From positions 110,862-174,861 of the forward strand of contig VSDK01010590.1 of the NCBI GenBank assembly GCA_009767595.1: 64,000 bases of DNA, written 5' to 3'. Below, piece by piece: positions 25,782 through 38,639 of this stretch; position 1 is the stretch's first letter; each line of letters opens with the position of its first letter. Position numbers and translations under genes: made by a program. This DNA comes from Symbiodinium kawagutii (Eukaryota > Sar > Dinophyceae > Suessiales > Symbiodiniaceae). Below the pieces are notes generated by a model, which was not told the origin of the DNA, ran no database searches, and was given only the letters and a program-made list of their open reading frames with translations.

Positions 25782-25881
25782 GGGTATGTGCCAAAATAGT
25801 GTCGCCCCCAAGACCCATGGTTTCCTAGTAAAATGATCATTTCTTGGTGGGCTATTGGGTACCCTATTTTGGCGCATACTC
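25782..25881. mobile_element. MITE-like insertion private to unit 2
   Basis: 100-bp insertion with near-perfect inverted ends: GTATGTGCCAAAATAGTG at 25784-25801 against the complement of 25862-25879 (GTATGCGCCAAAATAGGG), two mismatches in 18. Units 1 (near 9936) and 3 (near 42405) run straight across the site (ATTATTTGTCAGCG or CATTTGTCAGC). ATTT lies on both sides and may be a 4-bp target duplication. No coding capacity, so mobilisation would need a transposase from elsewhere. Confidence 0.75.
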
Positions 25882-26046
25882 ATTTTCTCAGCGCTATCCG
25901 ATCCCCAATATGCTCAGAACAACAAGCTGAAAATTCCAGAACTTGTTAGCTGCAAGAGTCAACTAGCCGCTAGCAGTAAATGTCAAATGACTAGCAACCA
26001 ACCATTTATTTTAGTATCATAGTGGCTATATGTTTGTTGCCACTAT

Positions 26047-26097
26047 GGCTGTATATATATATATGTATATATGTATATATGTATATATATATATATC
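26047..26097. repeat. TA/TG microsatellite, unit 2
   Basis: Runs of TATATATA broken by TATATGTATA. Units 1 and 3 have no comparable expansion at this point. Confidence 0.85.
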
Positions 26098-26410
26098 AGT
26101 AAGTTTATCATAATTTTATCTTTTTTCATAGTGACAATTATTACTGATGGCTCGTTTTTTCAATTTAGTGAAATCAAAGCATCAAAAAATTGTTTGTCCA
26201 ACGGCCCAGGGTGAACCAAGATGTAATGGTCGGATGTAGTCAACCGTTTTGCTTAATCATTGGTGCTCGATCATACTCAACAATCATGGTTATGTGATCA
26301 TTACTGTATAGTTATTATGGTTATAGAATTATATAATCATTGTTGCTTAATCATACTCACCAATGTTTTCCACATGCCCTTTCTTTCATGCCCCTTGCTT
26401 TGTGCCACAG

Positions 26411-26495
26411 CCATGCAACCTCAACAACCTCAGCTGACCATTCCATGGCTGGCTCGGATACTGGAGAGAAGGTGTGGTGGTGGCTGGGATCACAG
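26411..26495 (+). pseudogene. Candidate internal exon, unit 2 (one base short)
   Basis: Counterpart of 10407-10492 with the same flanking CCACAG and CACAG|GTTTC, but 85 bp long, so a single-base loss would shift whichever frame is used. If units 1 and 3 are coding, this copy is damaged. Confidence 0.2.
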
Positions 26496-29013
26496 GTTTC
26501 GTAGGCCATCTAGCGATGATTAAACAGAAACTATGACGAACAATGAGAAGGGGATGATAAACTGACAATATGGCTCCGGGTCAATATTAATCATCATCAA
26601 TGATGGTGGATAATAACCAACAAACTATAGGAAAAACAATGGGGCAACCAGGGGTACTATACTGACAATGCTTATTACTTTCTCACTGTTATTCCCTTCT
26701 CATTGTCAAACATAGTCATTGCCTTCTGATTCTGAAGGACCCGTGGTGGATAATTCTGCTACCCTACATTACATGGGCATTGTATACGATGTTGTGCTAC
26801 TTGTTGGAATGGCAGGTTCGCGTACAGCGGACTATGAACATCTATGAACCATATTTTGGAGGAAGGGTGGTTCAAGGTCCGTTCGGATCCACCAGCCGCT
26901 TTGCAAATATTTCGCAGTTGGGTGCCCTCATAGTCACAAGGCTAATGTTGGTTTACAGAGACATTTTTCAAAGCTCACGTTGGCGTTTTTTCCGGGAATC
27001 GATTTTTCTTGGTGCCAAAAATTACTTTCCAGCGCTAGGGATCCATGTCTAGTGATGCAGGTTTTCAACACGGAGGGGACGCAAGTGCTGGAAAGGTCAC
27101 CGAAAACAGGTCATTGAAGTCCCTTATTGACATATTCGATCAACATTTAGTTTTGTGGGGGTGACATATTTGATTACCCTTATCATAAGACAGTAAACCC
27201 TATCAAGCCTGCCGATATTTCCAGATGGTTGGCAAGTTGGCATTTGTTTGTCATCATCAGTCATCATCAATGCAGCACTCCCAAGCATCATCCAGCATAA
27301 TTTTCACTTGCGATTCACCAGCTGTAGCCATGATAATGCAACAAGAATCAGCATCAATTGACTAATTGAGCTACTACGGCCAATGGCATCCATAATGATC
27401 ATTTTGAGCCTATCCTTGGGTTCAACCAAGCCAATGACCACCACTCGCCTTGCTGAATAACATCACTGGTCCATTCCCCGCGAGTGCGCTCGCAGTTCTC
27501 CAGGTGTTCTGCAGCATGGATGACGCGGGGATGGCTCTGTTTGTGAATGGTTTCATGGCTGGGCTTAGTGGTGGCCCAGGGCAGTGTTTTTGATCACTCT
27601 TGTGCTGCTAGTGCTGGTAGTGGTGTTGCTGGTGGTGTATTTTGAGAGTAGCTGTGTGGCTGTCGCTGTCGTCGTGGTCATTTTTGCTTCTTGTTGTTGG
27701 TTGCTGCTGATGCTGACACTTGATGCTTTCGGCCATCACTGCCTATTGTTGATCTAGACTGGTTGATAATAGTGGTACTGCTCATATGGTGGTTCTGAAG
27801 ATAATGTGGTTGGTCATGGTGGTACTGTTGGTAGCCAGATTTTTTGTGAATGTCAGTAACACCATTGTTCTGTTCACCAGAATGAATGTTCTTGATGTCC
27901 GCTCCGCTGTTGTTACAATAAGTGTGAACCACTTGTGTTTAATCCTTGGCCAATAACCACCCATGAGCCGTTAACAGCATTATTGATATCCATCAACCGC
28001 TAATACTGAAGTGGTGTTGCAATCATTTATCATCCTTAGTCCGTCAATACCACTCTTTACTTTACATATAACCACCAACAACGTTCATTAACATCCATAC
28101 AGAGATAATAGTCAGTGTTGCTTCATTAGTGGTTATCAGCTTGGAGCCCATGAAGCGCCATTGTTGATCATTGGTGGATTATTCCTATTGATCAACCCCG
28201 TGAGCACTGAAGTTAAAAACCACTAGACAGAACCATCGGATTCTTCATGAAACACCATTATTAACATGTGTGTTGATCATTAATTAGTTGATAACCACCA
28301 CTGACCACTATTGCCTGTCATGATGTTGAGGCGCGATCATCTCTTGCTTTGATTGCTATTAATCAACCGCGAATAATGGAAAGAACGGTCAACAACAAAA
28401 TGAACGAACTATTAATCAACAACCATTGATGGCCATAGATGCCAATAAATTGTTCGCCATGAAGCAACCACTGCAATTTGCTGATCACCACTAGCATTAT
28501 TCTTGATGAGCCTGATCATCAGGTGACGAATATTCTCAAGTTGATCGTGCTTCCAGAAAGATGATAATGGTCAACTTGGATCAACTTGGATGAATCTGGA
28601 TGAACTAGATACACCAATAGCATTCTTCAACCATTGCATTGATCCACGATGTCCAGAAGGTCACCAATTCATTTTGATCAACTGCAGGTTGGGTTCCATT
28701 TTTGTTCACTATTATCCAGTATACTAACCCAACTAAACTCGTGAATGTTGATCAACTTAACCATTATTGACCATCATTACCCATCATTATCCACATGTTG
28801 TCCAGTTATCAACCATTATCAACCATTATCAACAATGATTGACCTTTATTAGCCATTATTAACCATTATTAACCATTATTAACCATCAAAAACCATTATT
28901 AACCATCATTAACTAAAAAATTGTTAATCATCATTATCCACATTATTGCTAGTTATTGACCATTATAAACCATTATCAACCCAACTTAAGTAGTGAACCT
29001 TGATCAACCGCAG
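26496..29013. other. Low-complexity AT-rich DNA, unit 2
   Basis: Counterpart of 10493-11940 plus a part missing from unit 1. It ends in the AACCATTATT array at 28770-28985. No conserved frame. Confidence 0.4.
28770..28985 (+). repeat. AACCATTATT short-word array, unit 2
   Basis: Imperfect tandem repeats of AACCATTATT, AACCATCATT and TATCAACCATT. The region about 28955-28990 aligns with both flanks of the LINE insertion in unit 3 and therefore marks the empty site. Confidence 0.7.
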
Positions 29014-29121
29014 GTTGGGTGGTCAGGCCCTTCCCACGACCTTCAACGCTTCAAGGCCTGGACCTCTTGGCCCTGCTGTGCGTCCAACGCCTGGGCGTGG
29101 CCACTTCAATGGAGGGTCCCG
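29014..29121 (+). CDS. Candidate internal exon, unit 2
   Basis: Follows AACCGCAG and ends GGGTCCCG|GTAGCG: 108 bp, two bases plus 35 codons plus one base. It reads WVVRPFPRPS, then TLQGLDLLALLCVQRLGVA and TSMEGP. Against unit 3, the 19 aligned codons from TLQ to GVA have five substitutions, all synonymous and all third-position (TTG/TTA, GCC/GCG, CAA/CAG, CGC/CGG, GCC/GCG). The two length differences are 9 and 12 bp. The block is visibly GC-richer than its surroundings. No family recognised. Confidence 0.45.
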
Positions 29122-29744
29122 GTAGCGCTGCCTAGGCACCGTGGCCGGGGTAGGGAGTGGGTGGATGATGGGAAAATGGATGGAACTTCCAGAGTTTGAT
29201 CGATTAGTGGTGCTGATTAGTGAGTGATGATCATCATTTATGATCACTACTGGTTCATGAATAGTCATGAAAATGCTTATCAATAGTAATGTTCAGGTGA
29301 TTCCAAGTGTTTGGTGGTTCGTCCAGTGATTGGTTTTCACCTTCCACCTGCATGTGCAAGTAATTCACATTGGAAAATCATCCCTTCGCCAACTTGTAAA
29401 TCACAACTTATAGACATGGGTGATGCCATTCGCTTCCAATGACTCAGCGTCGTCAAATGGCCGTGGATCAATATGCCGTGCCCCCGCTGAGCATGCCATA
29501 TATGACCAAACTAGTAACTAGTCAAGTTGTTGGGATGTTCACTTGCCATTTTTTCGATGGCTAAAATTGACGCACAACGAAATCCCAAACCCGTTGGTTT
29601 CCTCCATTTTTTCCCATCCAAAACGAGCGACTCAACTGTGTAGTCGCCACCAGGCGATTGGGGTGAGCTAGCTGAGGATCTGTGAGTCCAGGCAGTGGCA
29701 TGAGTTACGCGACTTGTGGTGGGTCGCAAGGGTGGTATGATGGT

Positions 29745-29925
29745 TGACTACGTAGTCTGACTAGTGATGGTTAGTGATGATTAATGCTGGTTAATGATGG
29801 TTAATGATTGCTGATGATGGTTAAAATGATGGTTGCTGTAAGTGTTAGTGATGATTGATAATGATTACAGCAATTGTTAGTGATGATTAATGATGGTTCA
29901 CGAGTACTGATGAATAACGCTGGAT
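29745..29925 (+). repeat. GGTTRATGATGG short-word array, unit 2
   Basis: Counterpart of 13020-13200, for example GATTAATGCTGGTTAATGAT near 29780. It lies about 0.8 kb after the complementary array at 28770-28985, so the two could pair across the exon-like block. Confidence 0.6.
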
Positions 29926-30856
29926 GGTGGTAAATGAGTCACAAGTTTGGTCTTGGTTGGCCATGTTGTCAATCAGCCATGATTCAAACGGTCGAGAATC
30001 GTCAATAAATAAATAATAGCTGATGATGGTTGATAAAGAGGTATGATGATGGTTTTATGCGAGCTAGTAAAGGACAGCCAGCAGCAAACACTGTGTGGTT
30101 GTCAACAAAGGCCTAACACTGTACGACCACAACCCTACTATTGAAGATGATTCTTTGACCCCTCTGTCAACAATAGTCTATTCATCAACTGTTTACGGCA
30201 ATCATGAATGGTTGACATGGTTGACGAGTAGCTAATGTCAGCGATTAACAATGGCCATTACCATTCAATTAACAAAGACAATCAACTCAATCAACTAGTA
30301 TATCCCGCGATCAATCAATATCAATTGTAAATTGATATGCAACCAATCAACTCAAACCACTGAAAACTTTAGCCATGAGCATCACGACTAATGCAATCAA
30401 TGCTTAGCCATGGGTGAAACACCGGGACCGCATGTGGTGGCGGGTCGCGAAGCCGCCATGGCTGTTACGACTTCAACGGGGAGACCATGGCTGTCGAGCT
30501 ATGGTTGGAGTTGACAAATGTGCAAATGGTTCATGACGGGGTGAAAAAACACCAACTATTATAACGCACTATATGATTGTTGGTTATTATTGGTTATTGT
30601 TGGTTATAGTTCTCTATTGTTGGTTTGAACTCTATTGCTGGTTATTGTCCTCTACTATCATTAAACCATCATGGATAGAGGATAATAACCGACCCGCGGA
30701 CCATTAACCACCAACCAGCACAGTGTTTATCGATTGCCAGACCGATCATGGCCACCAGATGAACTCAGTTTGATCGATGGATCCTCGATGTGGGATCCTT
30801 CCGGATTTCCCTAACCGTTGTTGGGTCAATACTCTAACTGGTTATTTGGTGGTTGC

Positions 30857-30954
30857 TTCAAGTAGGGGACCCCAAAGGTATGCATATGGTTGGTTTACTA
30901 ACAAACACTGATTAAGATGGGATGATTTGGGGGGTACCACTTCTTTGAGAAACC
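30857..30954. mobile_element. MITE-like element with GGGGACCCC ends, unit 2
   Basis: Counterpart of 14071-14161 at the same position in the unit, with AGTAGGGGACCCCAAAGG on the left and GGGGGGTACCACTTC plus TTTGAGAAACC on the right. It was present before units 1 and 2 separated, or was lost from unit 3. Confidence 0.5.
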
Positions 30955-33900
30955 ACCGTCTAACTTATAGCCATAACTGGTTGGGTCAATCAAAAGTTAG
31001 ATAATCCCCCACAAATTGTATTGACTGATTATCAAGCTTTTCCAACCCCATATTTCATGGCGGCTATGATGACTCGTATATTCCCATCATATCCCATCCC
31101 TTCTGGCAAGCGACCCCTTGGGTCATTGGACACCGAGCCGTTCATCCATGGTGGTTTGTCTACACAGTACGGAAGAAGTCACCAGTTGTGAGGCTACAAG
31201 GTGCAATGCTCACAACCCAGCGCTTCCTGCCCCCCTTCATTGAACAAAACCTATGTAGTTGGTCAATGTTTGTCATGAAGCCTCCAACTTATCGCAATCT
31301 ATGCTTGGTCATGGTTGATTGGATCCGGTGATTAGGAAACGATTCAAACCACCTGGTTCAGATTTGCATTCAACAATTTTGGACGCTGCCAGGTCATCAT
31401 AACTTGATGCGATTGACCAGCGACTTCTGTCGTGGGACCTAATGAGCTCCCTACCCAGGGCCATCACCATGCGAATCTGCACGGAAGGCAAACGGAGAAG
31501 TCGGCAGCAAAATGAGGCATTCAGAGCTTGCCTCGCAACCAGGCCAAAGCACATTGTCTAGCACCTGGGTTCGCAGACTCAACTATCTAGCGCAGCATGC
31601 CCATGTTAGCAGCGTGTAAATGCAAGGTAAATTCAACAAGAGTCTGTTCGTCCCAATTCGAGGCAGAAAGATAGGAATAAATCTGTTTGCGCCAGTTTCC
31701 TCACTCCGGAGAGAAGTGGGAGTGAAAAAAGAATATTCCCTGCCCAGGGGCATTCTCACCTACGTTGCGCTATTCGGCTTCTTTTTGTGCAAGGGCATTG
31801 AGGTCTTCCTTGCTGCTTTTCCCAGCTTGATGTCAAATGACATGAACCTGCTGGGCCATGCCTGTGACATGCATCGATGGCCATTGTTCCATGTTGTTTG
31901 CTTGGACGAACAACCACCATCCAAAATCTTCACCGGGGTTGATTCAATAATTCAACGCTTGCCGCAAAACAATTCCAATCGCATCCCCTAAAGATCCCTA
32001 AAGTCCCACCTATGTCCCGCATATGTCCCACCTAAACCGTAACAATATCTTAGGACACGCAGATATCTTGATTCAAATCAGAGTAGTTGCTGCAGGAGCT
32101 GTTGACCATGGAATAGATTGTTTGTGCCGGCATCATGCCAGCATCACCCGGTAGTCACAACACGTTTTGAGCTGGAAGAATCAATGACGCCTTACGCCAC
32201 GTAGTGCTGATGCAGCTTTACTCTCCGCATCGGCACTGCTTGGAAAAATGTATTCCTTTCATCAGCAGGTTGAACTTAGTCACCAGATCTGCGTCAAAAA
32301 TCCTCCATGTGGCATGCTTGCCCTTTTGCTTCCAACAGCCAATGGCATCAGAGTGACTTTTGCCCATCAACCAATTCTGCGTGCACTGAATAACTTGGGT
32401 GGAGACTCAAGTGGACACTTGAAGAGTCTGAACATTTAGCCCCAACAATTATTTCTGACCCTTGAAAAGTTCAGAAGTTTTTCAAGTTAATTGTTTAAAA
32501 TGCACAGGCTACTTTTGTAGAAACTTCAGTCATCGCTCTTTTAAAGATCAGTCGGCGATCCATCCCCGGCTGCTGAATGACTTGGATCAAGTCTGAAGAC
32601 TGGTGTAGGTTTTGCTTGACATGAACAGCTTAGATGATCTCTTTGGAAAGTCTTCTGTCTCTGAAAACCCATGGGCACGCGGAAGAGTGAGACAGGTTAG
32701 TTGTTTTAAGATGTTTTAAGATCTCTAATGTGAACCAATCAGGGTGAGGGGCAGTGGTTGTTTGTGGGATCGTTACAGCCTTGAGCGTGGCAGTCGGAAG
32801 GCCCTATCTACACAATTGTTCCAACACTGTTGAAAGGAATAGCACCCTGCAAATCATAAAATCAAAGTCTTTTGATGACCGCGTGGAACGTTGCTGACAA
32901 TGGAAGCTAAGGCAGCAACAAATTGCCTCGTGGATCGTGAAGCAAGTGCCATTGACAGTTCAATGGGACCCATCTTCGAAATTTCTGACCACGGCACACT
33001 GTTGGATGGCCAAGTGTTTGCAACACATGCAATCGACGCGCTGCAAACGTTGATGGGACAGTGGAGTTGGGACCCCATCAGGAGTCAGCTGGCAATGCAG
33101 CAGGACGTGGGATGAAGCATCATGAAGCAAGCCTTGAGTTGGGACCCTCGCAAGGATGGACACGTGAAAATGGCGAGACATATCGTTGACTTCGGTGGGT
33201 CCAGGTGTTCTTTCCTAGGCCGTGCCCGGCTGGAAAAGCACCGTCAGGGGGAGCTGTGCCATTTCTTGGGATTTGGAACCACACATACTGATGGAGCGAT
33301 GATTGTTTCATCAGGACCATCAGCAAAGAAGCTGCGTGGCAGCTTTGAATGATGGAGTAATGCCCACCACACGTTGTCCGTGTTCCATGGCAACATCTTG
33401 AAAGCTTGTGCTGGTCCGTTAGTTTGTTGTGGATTTTACCTGGCCGGGGGCTACCAGTCTCAAACCATTGTGTGGTGTCTAAAAAGGACTTGAACAAATC
33501 GCATCAGTGAAGCATCCAATGTGAAATTCATTGCGCCGTGCAAAAGGTGCCATGGGAACAGCAAACACCTTCTTGGCCCTGGATTTGACTTCCTGCCTTT
33601 GCAGAAGGATGTTCTGCCGTTTACTTTCCATGTCACATTATCATGTGACCACAATTTGGTAATACACATTCCGTACCCAAAGTTTGAGATTTTCAAGTCG
33701 TCCATGCTGCAGTGCCAGCCTACATGCAACAGCGGTAGTTGTAGGACTGGTGACTGTTGATAGACAAGCCGTTGGGCTAACCACAACAGCTAAATGCCTC
33801 ACAAAAAGCCATGAGATAGAGTATGGGTCGTGCAGCTCAAGCCTGGGGCCCACATTCACCAGCAGTGCTAGACATTGCTGCAGTTGTAAAGGGAGTCCCC

Positions 33901-34990
33901 ACGAAGCTGACATGTCCTTAGCTCGTGATTTGGGTCCTTAGGGCTTTTCAGTCACGATTTAGAGCTGATGCTTTCGGATAGATGGTCCATGATGGATTGG
34001 GTGATGTTGCTGGAAACCGTGACTTGCACACGCGAAGATCCTTGGATGTCACTGACCCACTGCAGTTTGCTGCAAAGGTTCACTGGGACCGACAGCATCA
34101 AGCCACTCATTGCAGTGCCCTGGAACGGTTTGTGGCCAGGTTTTTTGAGACCTGTGGGTGCTTGAAAAGTTCACCCATTTGTTCCCTTAGACTCAATCTG
34201 CATGAAACTCATGGTGCGTCTCCACCAGATCGAATCATAGACTTGGAGCTGGCTGTTTTTTGTGATGTGGCACGGAATGTTTCACCTTTCTGATTGCTGT
34301 ACATCCGACAGATCTTCATCAACAAGCCACTTGAACCCCATAGAGAATATTTTTTCAAAATATGGTTTCTAAACAAGCAATAACTTTGGCAAGTGCAGAA
34401 ACAGGTCAGATTCTGCTGGGCAAACATACCCATCCGACCATCCGACCCATCCAATTGGTTGTTGATTGGCTTTCACCGTACCCCTAAAAGCTGCGAAGTT
34501 CAGCGCTTTCCCGCTGCACGGTCGCATTCCGCAATGTGATTGGATGACCTGTGTTGCAATTGATCCAAACCCTCGGGGCTCCAATGTTGCTAGGAAAGAA
34601 GCGCACGCGTTGAGCAGAACCAGTGAGGTTGTTTTTGTGCCTGTCCCGTCAGCAGCCCATGACATTTGGAAACACATTGCCATTGCCCGGATTCTTTGAA
34701 GATTTGCCAGCAAAGACGTCACCACGTCATCGATACCAACCTTCATCATTCTGGTTGGCCGGAGTCTCAGCTGAGCAGCGTTTTTTTGAAAGTAATTACC
34801 ATCCACCGCATGGGCTATCATGAATTGGGCATAGCCTCGGGTAGGCTTTGCGGAGGCACCTGTCGATGACTCTGCATATACGATTGCACAGTTCGCGTAG
34901 ACGATGGGTCCGATGTAGGCGACTTTAAGGATGAGTCGAATGGTTAAGAGGTGCACCTTCCGATGTTCCAGAGTCACACTGCGCTCGCCA

Positions 34991-35550
34991 CTGGGTCGTT
35001 CGGTTGCGCGGCTGTGAGTTTCCTGAGCTGACCGCAGGAAACATCAACCTGATGAAATCTCATGAAACATGTCCACAAGAGGGGGTAAGACTATGTGAGG
35101 CTCAGTCATTCACATTGATAGAAAACATGGTGAACACTTCTGTGCCAAGATCCGAGCAACTCAATGTGCCTCAGCAGACTTGATCAGTGTTTTGAATCCT
35201 TCTGTCGTTCCTTTGGACTTGGAAGATTTGCCCCTACAGATCAGACACAGCCGTTTGAAGTTTGAGATTGCTGGATTCCCGTTGGCAGCTCGGTGCTCGC
35301 TAAACCACAATGAAGCTCAGCCGCCATGTTTGGTCAAGTTTGCTGTGCCTCGCATGTCTATTTTCACACCTGGTGTTGGAGTCTTTGCGCACCATTTCCA
35401 GGTGGGCAGTAGGTGCTGCAGCCAGGAATCCAACGCTTGAGAACATGAGGGATGCCAAAACCATTGAGTAGACACTGAAGATTTTCCATACACGTAGCTG
35501 TTGCCGGTGGAACCCTCAATCTCTTGATGACTTTGCTGCAGCAAAGGGCC
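34991..35550 (+). repeat. Unit head block, copy 3
   Basis: Counterpart of 1-660. The shared frame is open at 35180-35440 and is the longest of the three. No ATG, no promoter motif and no recognised domain. Confidence 0.5.
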
Positions 35551-38500
35551 AATTAACTTGAAAAATGGGGCGCAGCATCCTTCACTGATTCAGTGCTGCT
35601 TTGCATCAAGCAGCACACTCCGACAGGTAAACCGTTGCGGCCCACATAAGTGTTACCAGGATCCGCAGAAGTGTGTTATTTGGATGAAGAAAGCAGCTCA
35701 CCACATCCGCAATTCATTGCAATTCAGTAAGCTGCAAGCCCTGCAGGCTGCTTGAATTCCTTTTTGACTAAGCATAAAGTTTGTGGCGTGGCAAAAGATG
35801 CGCGTGGCGGTTGTGCTGTTGATTCACGGCCGTGCTTGCAATGCTTCCACCAAGCTGCCCAATCCCGTTCAGAAAGCGTGCAGTCTTTAGAGAATGGGTT
35901 AGCACTGCATTGATGGGAATAAATCATCAACAATAAATTGAAAAATAGAGCACAGCATCCTTCACTGTTTCACTGCTGCTTCGCATTGAGCAGCAAACCC
36001 CAACATGTGAACCAGTGCGGCACACGAAAGCGTTGTTTGGATCCCCAGAAGTTCTTTTTCAAAAAAAGAAGCAGCATCGAGACGAGTATTTTCTTGGAGA
36101 ACCATTTCTCTCAGTCATTGCAATTCAGTAAGCTGCAAGCCGTGCAGACTGATTGAATTCCTTTTAATTAGGCATAAAGTTTTTGGCGTGCTGAAGATGC
36201 TCGTGGGGCTTTGTGCTATTGATTCGCAGCTGCACTTGGGAGGCTTCCACCTAATTGCCCAATCCCATTCAGTCAACGTGCAGTCTTTAGGTGATAGATT
36301 GGCACCATCATTGATGGGGGTTGGTCATCGACAACGATAGTTTTGAAAATGGAGCACAGCATCCTTCACTGATTCAGTGCTGCTTTGCATCAAGCAGCAC
36401 ACCCCAACAGGTAAACCGTTGGGGCCCACACAAGTGTTACTTGCATCCGCAGAAGTGCGTTTTCTGGATGAAGAAAGCAGCCCAACACATCCGTAATCCC
36501 TTTCAATTCAGAAAGCTACAAGCCCTGCAGACTGATTGAATTCTTTTTTGACTAAGCATAAAGTTTGTGGCGTGGCAAAAGATGCGCGTGGCGGTTGTGC
36601 TGTTGATTCACGGCCGTGCTTGCAATGCTTCCACCAAGCTGCCCAATCCCGTTCAGAAAGCGTGCAGTCTTTAGGTGATAGATTGGCACCATCATTGATG
36701 GGGGTTGGTCATCGACAACGATAGTTTTGAAAATGGAGCACAGCATCCTTCACTGATTCAGTGCTGCTTTGCATCAAGCAGCACACTCCGACAGGTAAAC
36801 CGTTGCGGCCCACATAAGTGTTACCAGGATCCGCAGAAGTGTGTTATTTGGATGAAGAAAGCAGCTCACCACATCCGCAATTCATTGCAATTCAGTAAGC
36901 TGCAAGCCCTGCAGGCTGCTTGAATTCCTTTTTGACTAAGCATAAAGTTTGTGGCGTGGCAAAAGATGCGCGTGGGGTTTGTGCTGTTGATTCACGGCCG
37001 TGCTTGCAATGCTTCCACCAAGCTGCCCAATCCCGTTCAGAAAGCGTGCAGTCTTTGAGAATGGGTTAGCACTGCATTGATGGGAATAAATCATCAACAA
37101 TAAATTGAAAAATAGAGCGCAGCATCCTTCACAAAACATGAAGATACTTGTCAGGATAGTCTTTTCTTGCAAATCTGTTTTTTCTTCTAGGAAGTGAGGT
37201 GTCCAAGAGCACCCCCCAAATGGCAAAGGGGATCTGTTGGTAATAGATTAGCACTACGTTGATGGGACGAAATCATCGACAATAGCTTGAGAAATGAAGC
37301 ACAACATGCTTCCCTGAGTCACTGCTGCTTTGCATCAAGCAGCACACCCCAACAAGTGAACCGTTGCGGCCCACAAAAGTGTTACTTGGATTTGCCGTAG
37401 TTTGTTATTTAGATCCTTTTTGACCAGGCATAAAGTTTGTGGTGTGGCAAAGGATCCACGTGCGGTTTGTGCTGTTGATTCACGGCTGCGCTTGAGATGT
37501 ACCATCAACCTTCCCAATCGCATCCAGCCATTGTGCAATCTTTATGAAATGGGTTGGCACTATATACATTGTTGGGGTTAGATCATCGGCAATAACTTGA
37601 GAAGTCGAGCATGGCATCCTTCCCTGAGTCACTGCTGCTTTGCATCGAGCAGCACGCCCCAACAGGTGAACCATTTCGGCCCACAAAAGTGTTACTTGCA
37701 TCTGCCGTAGTTTGTTATTTAGATCTTTTTTGACCAGGCATAAAGTTTGTGGCCTGGCAGAGGATTCTCGTGGAACTCATGCTGTTGATTCGCGGCTGCA
37801 CTTGCGATGCTACCGTCAACCTGCCCAATCCCATTCAGCCATTGTGCAATCTTTAGGTCATTGGTTTGCACCATCGTTGATCGGGATAAATCATAGACAA
37901 TAACTTTACAAATGGAACACCCACAGCATCCTTCCCTGATTCACTGCTGCTTTGCATCAAGCAGCACACCCCAACAGTTGAACCGTTACGGCCCACAAAA
38001 GTGTTACTTGGATCTGCAGACATGTGTTTTCTGGATGAAGAAAGCAGCTCACCACATCCGCAACCCATTGCAATTCAGTAAGCTGCAAGCCTTGCATGCT
38101 GCTTGAATTCTTTTTGACCAGGCATAAAGTTTGTGGCGTGAAAGGATGCTCGTGCCGTTCGCGCTGTTGATTCACAGCTGCGCTTGAGATGCTACCGTCA
38201 ACCTTCCCATTCCCATCATTTCATAGTGGGATTCTTTTAGGCGATAGATTAGCGCCATCGTTGATGGGGGTTGATCATCACCATGAATAATTTGAAAAAT
38301 GGAGCGCAGCATCCTTCACTGATTCACTGCTGCTTCGCATCAAGCAGCACACCCCAACAAGTGAACCGTTGCGGCCCACAAAAGTGTTACTTGGATTTGC
38401 CGTAGTTTGTTATTTAGATCCTTTTTGACCAGGCATAAAGTTTGTGGTGTGGCAAAGGATCCACGTGCGGTTTGTGCTGTTGATTCACGGCTGCGCTTGA

Positions 38501-38600
38501 GATGTACCATCAACCTTCCCAATCGCATGCAGCCATTGTGCAATTTTTACGCGTTTTGACCCAGCAAAAATCAACAAAGCAGTAAACCCATGCCCTCTAC
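35550..38600 (+). repeat. 375-bp satellite array, unit 3
   Basis: Monomers begin at about 35558, 35938, 36340, 36727, 37103, 37290, 37600, 37912 and 38290. Recent exchange is visible. The monomers at 35558 and 36727 encode the same 60-residue stretch (offset about 1168 bp), 36321 and 36705 match (offset 384 bp), and about 37320-37560 is repeated almost exactly at 38325-38560 (offset about 1005 bp). Confidence 0.85.
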
Positions 38601-38639
38601 AAAATGAATTTTGAAACACCATTTGGTACTTTCTGAAGG

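Larger units (their letters stand above)
23707..26410. other. Intron-like gene-free DNA, unit 2
   Basis: Counterpart of 7893-10406. It contains the private hairpin element at 25782-25881 and the microsatellite at 26047-26097. No conserved frame. Confidence 0.4.
18129..34990 (+). repeat. Macro-repeat unit 2
   Basis: Second complete copy, with all landmarks of unit 1 in order. It lacks the large retrotransposon, so it is an unoccupied reference for the insertion in unit 3. It carries a private hairpin element at 25782-25881 and a microsatellite at 26047-26097. Its final 1.3 kb (about 33700-34980) has no counterpart at the end of unit 3, where the sequence switches directly to satellite. Confidence 0.85.
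29122..34990. other. Unrecognised 3' part of unit 2
   Basis: Counterpart of 12181-18128. It includes the short-word array at 29745-29925, the hairpin element at 30857-30954 and single copies of the blocks multiplied in unit 3 (about 32140-32440 and 32880-33080). A 202-codon minus-strand frame at 34369-34977 is not preserved in unit 1. No gene called. Confidence 0.35.

Noticed and set aside
34369..34977. 202-codon minus-strand frame at the end of unit 2
   Set aside because: The counterpart in unit 1 (about 17123-17581) shares only a few residues (VATQVIQS), so the frame is not conserved. No domain recognised.
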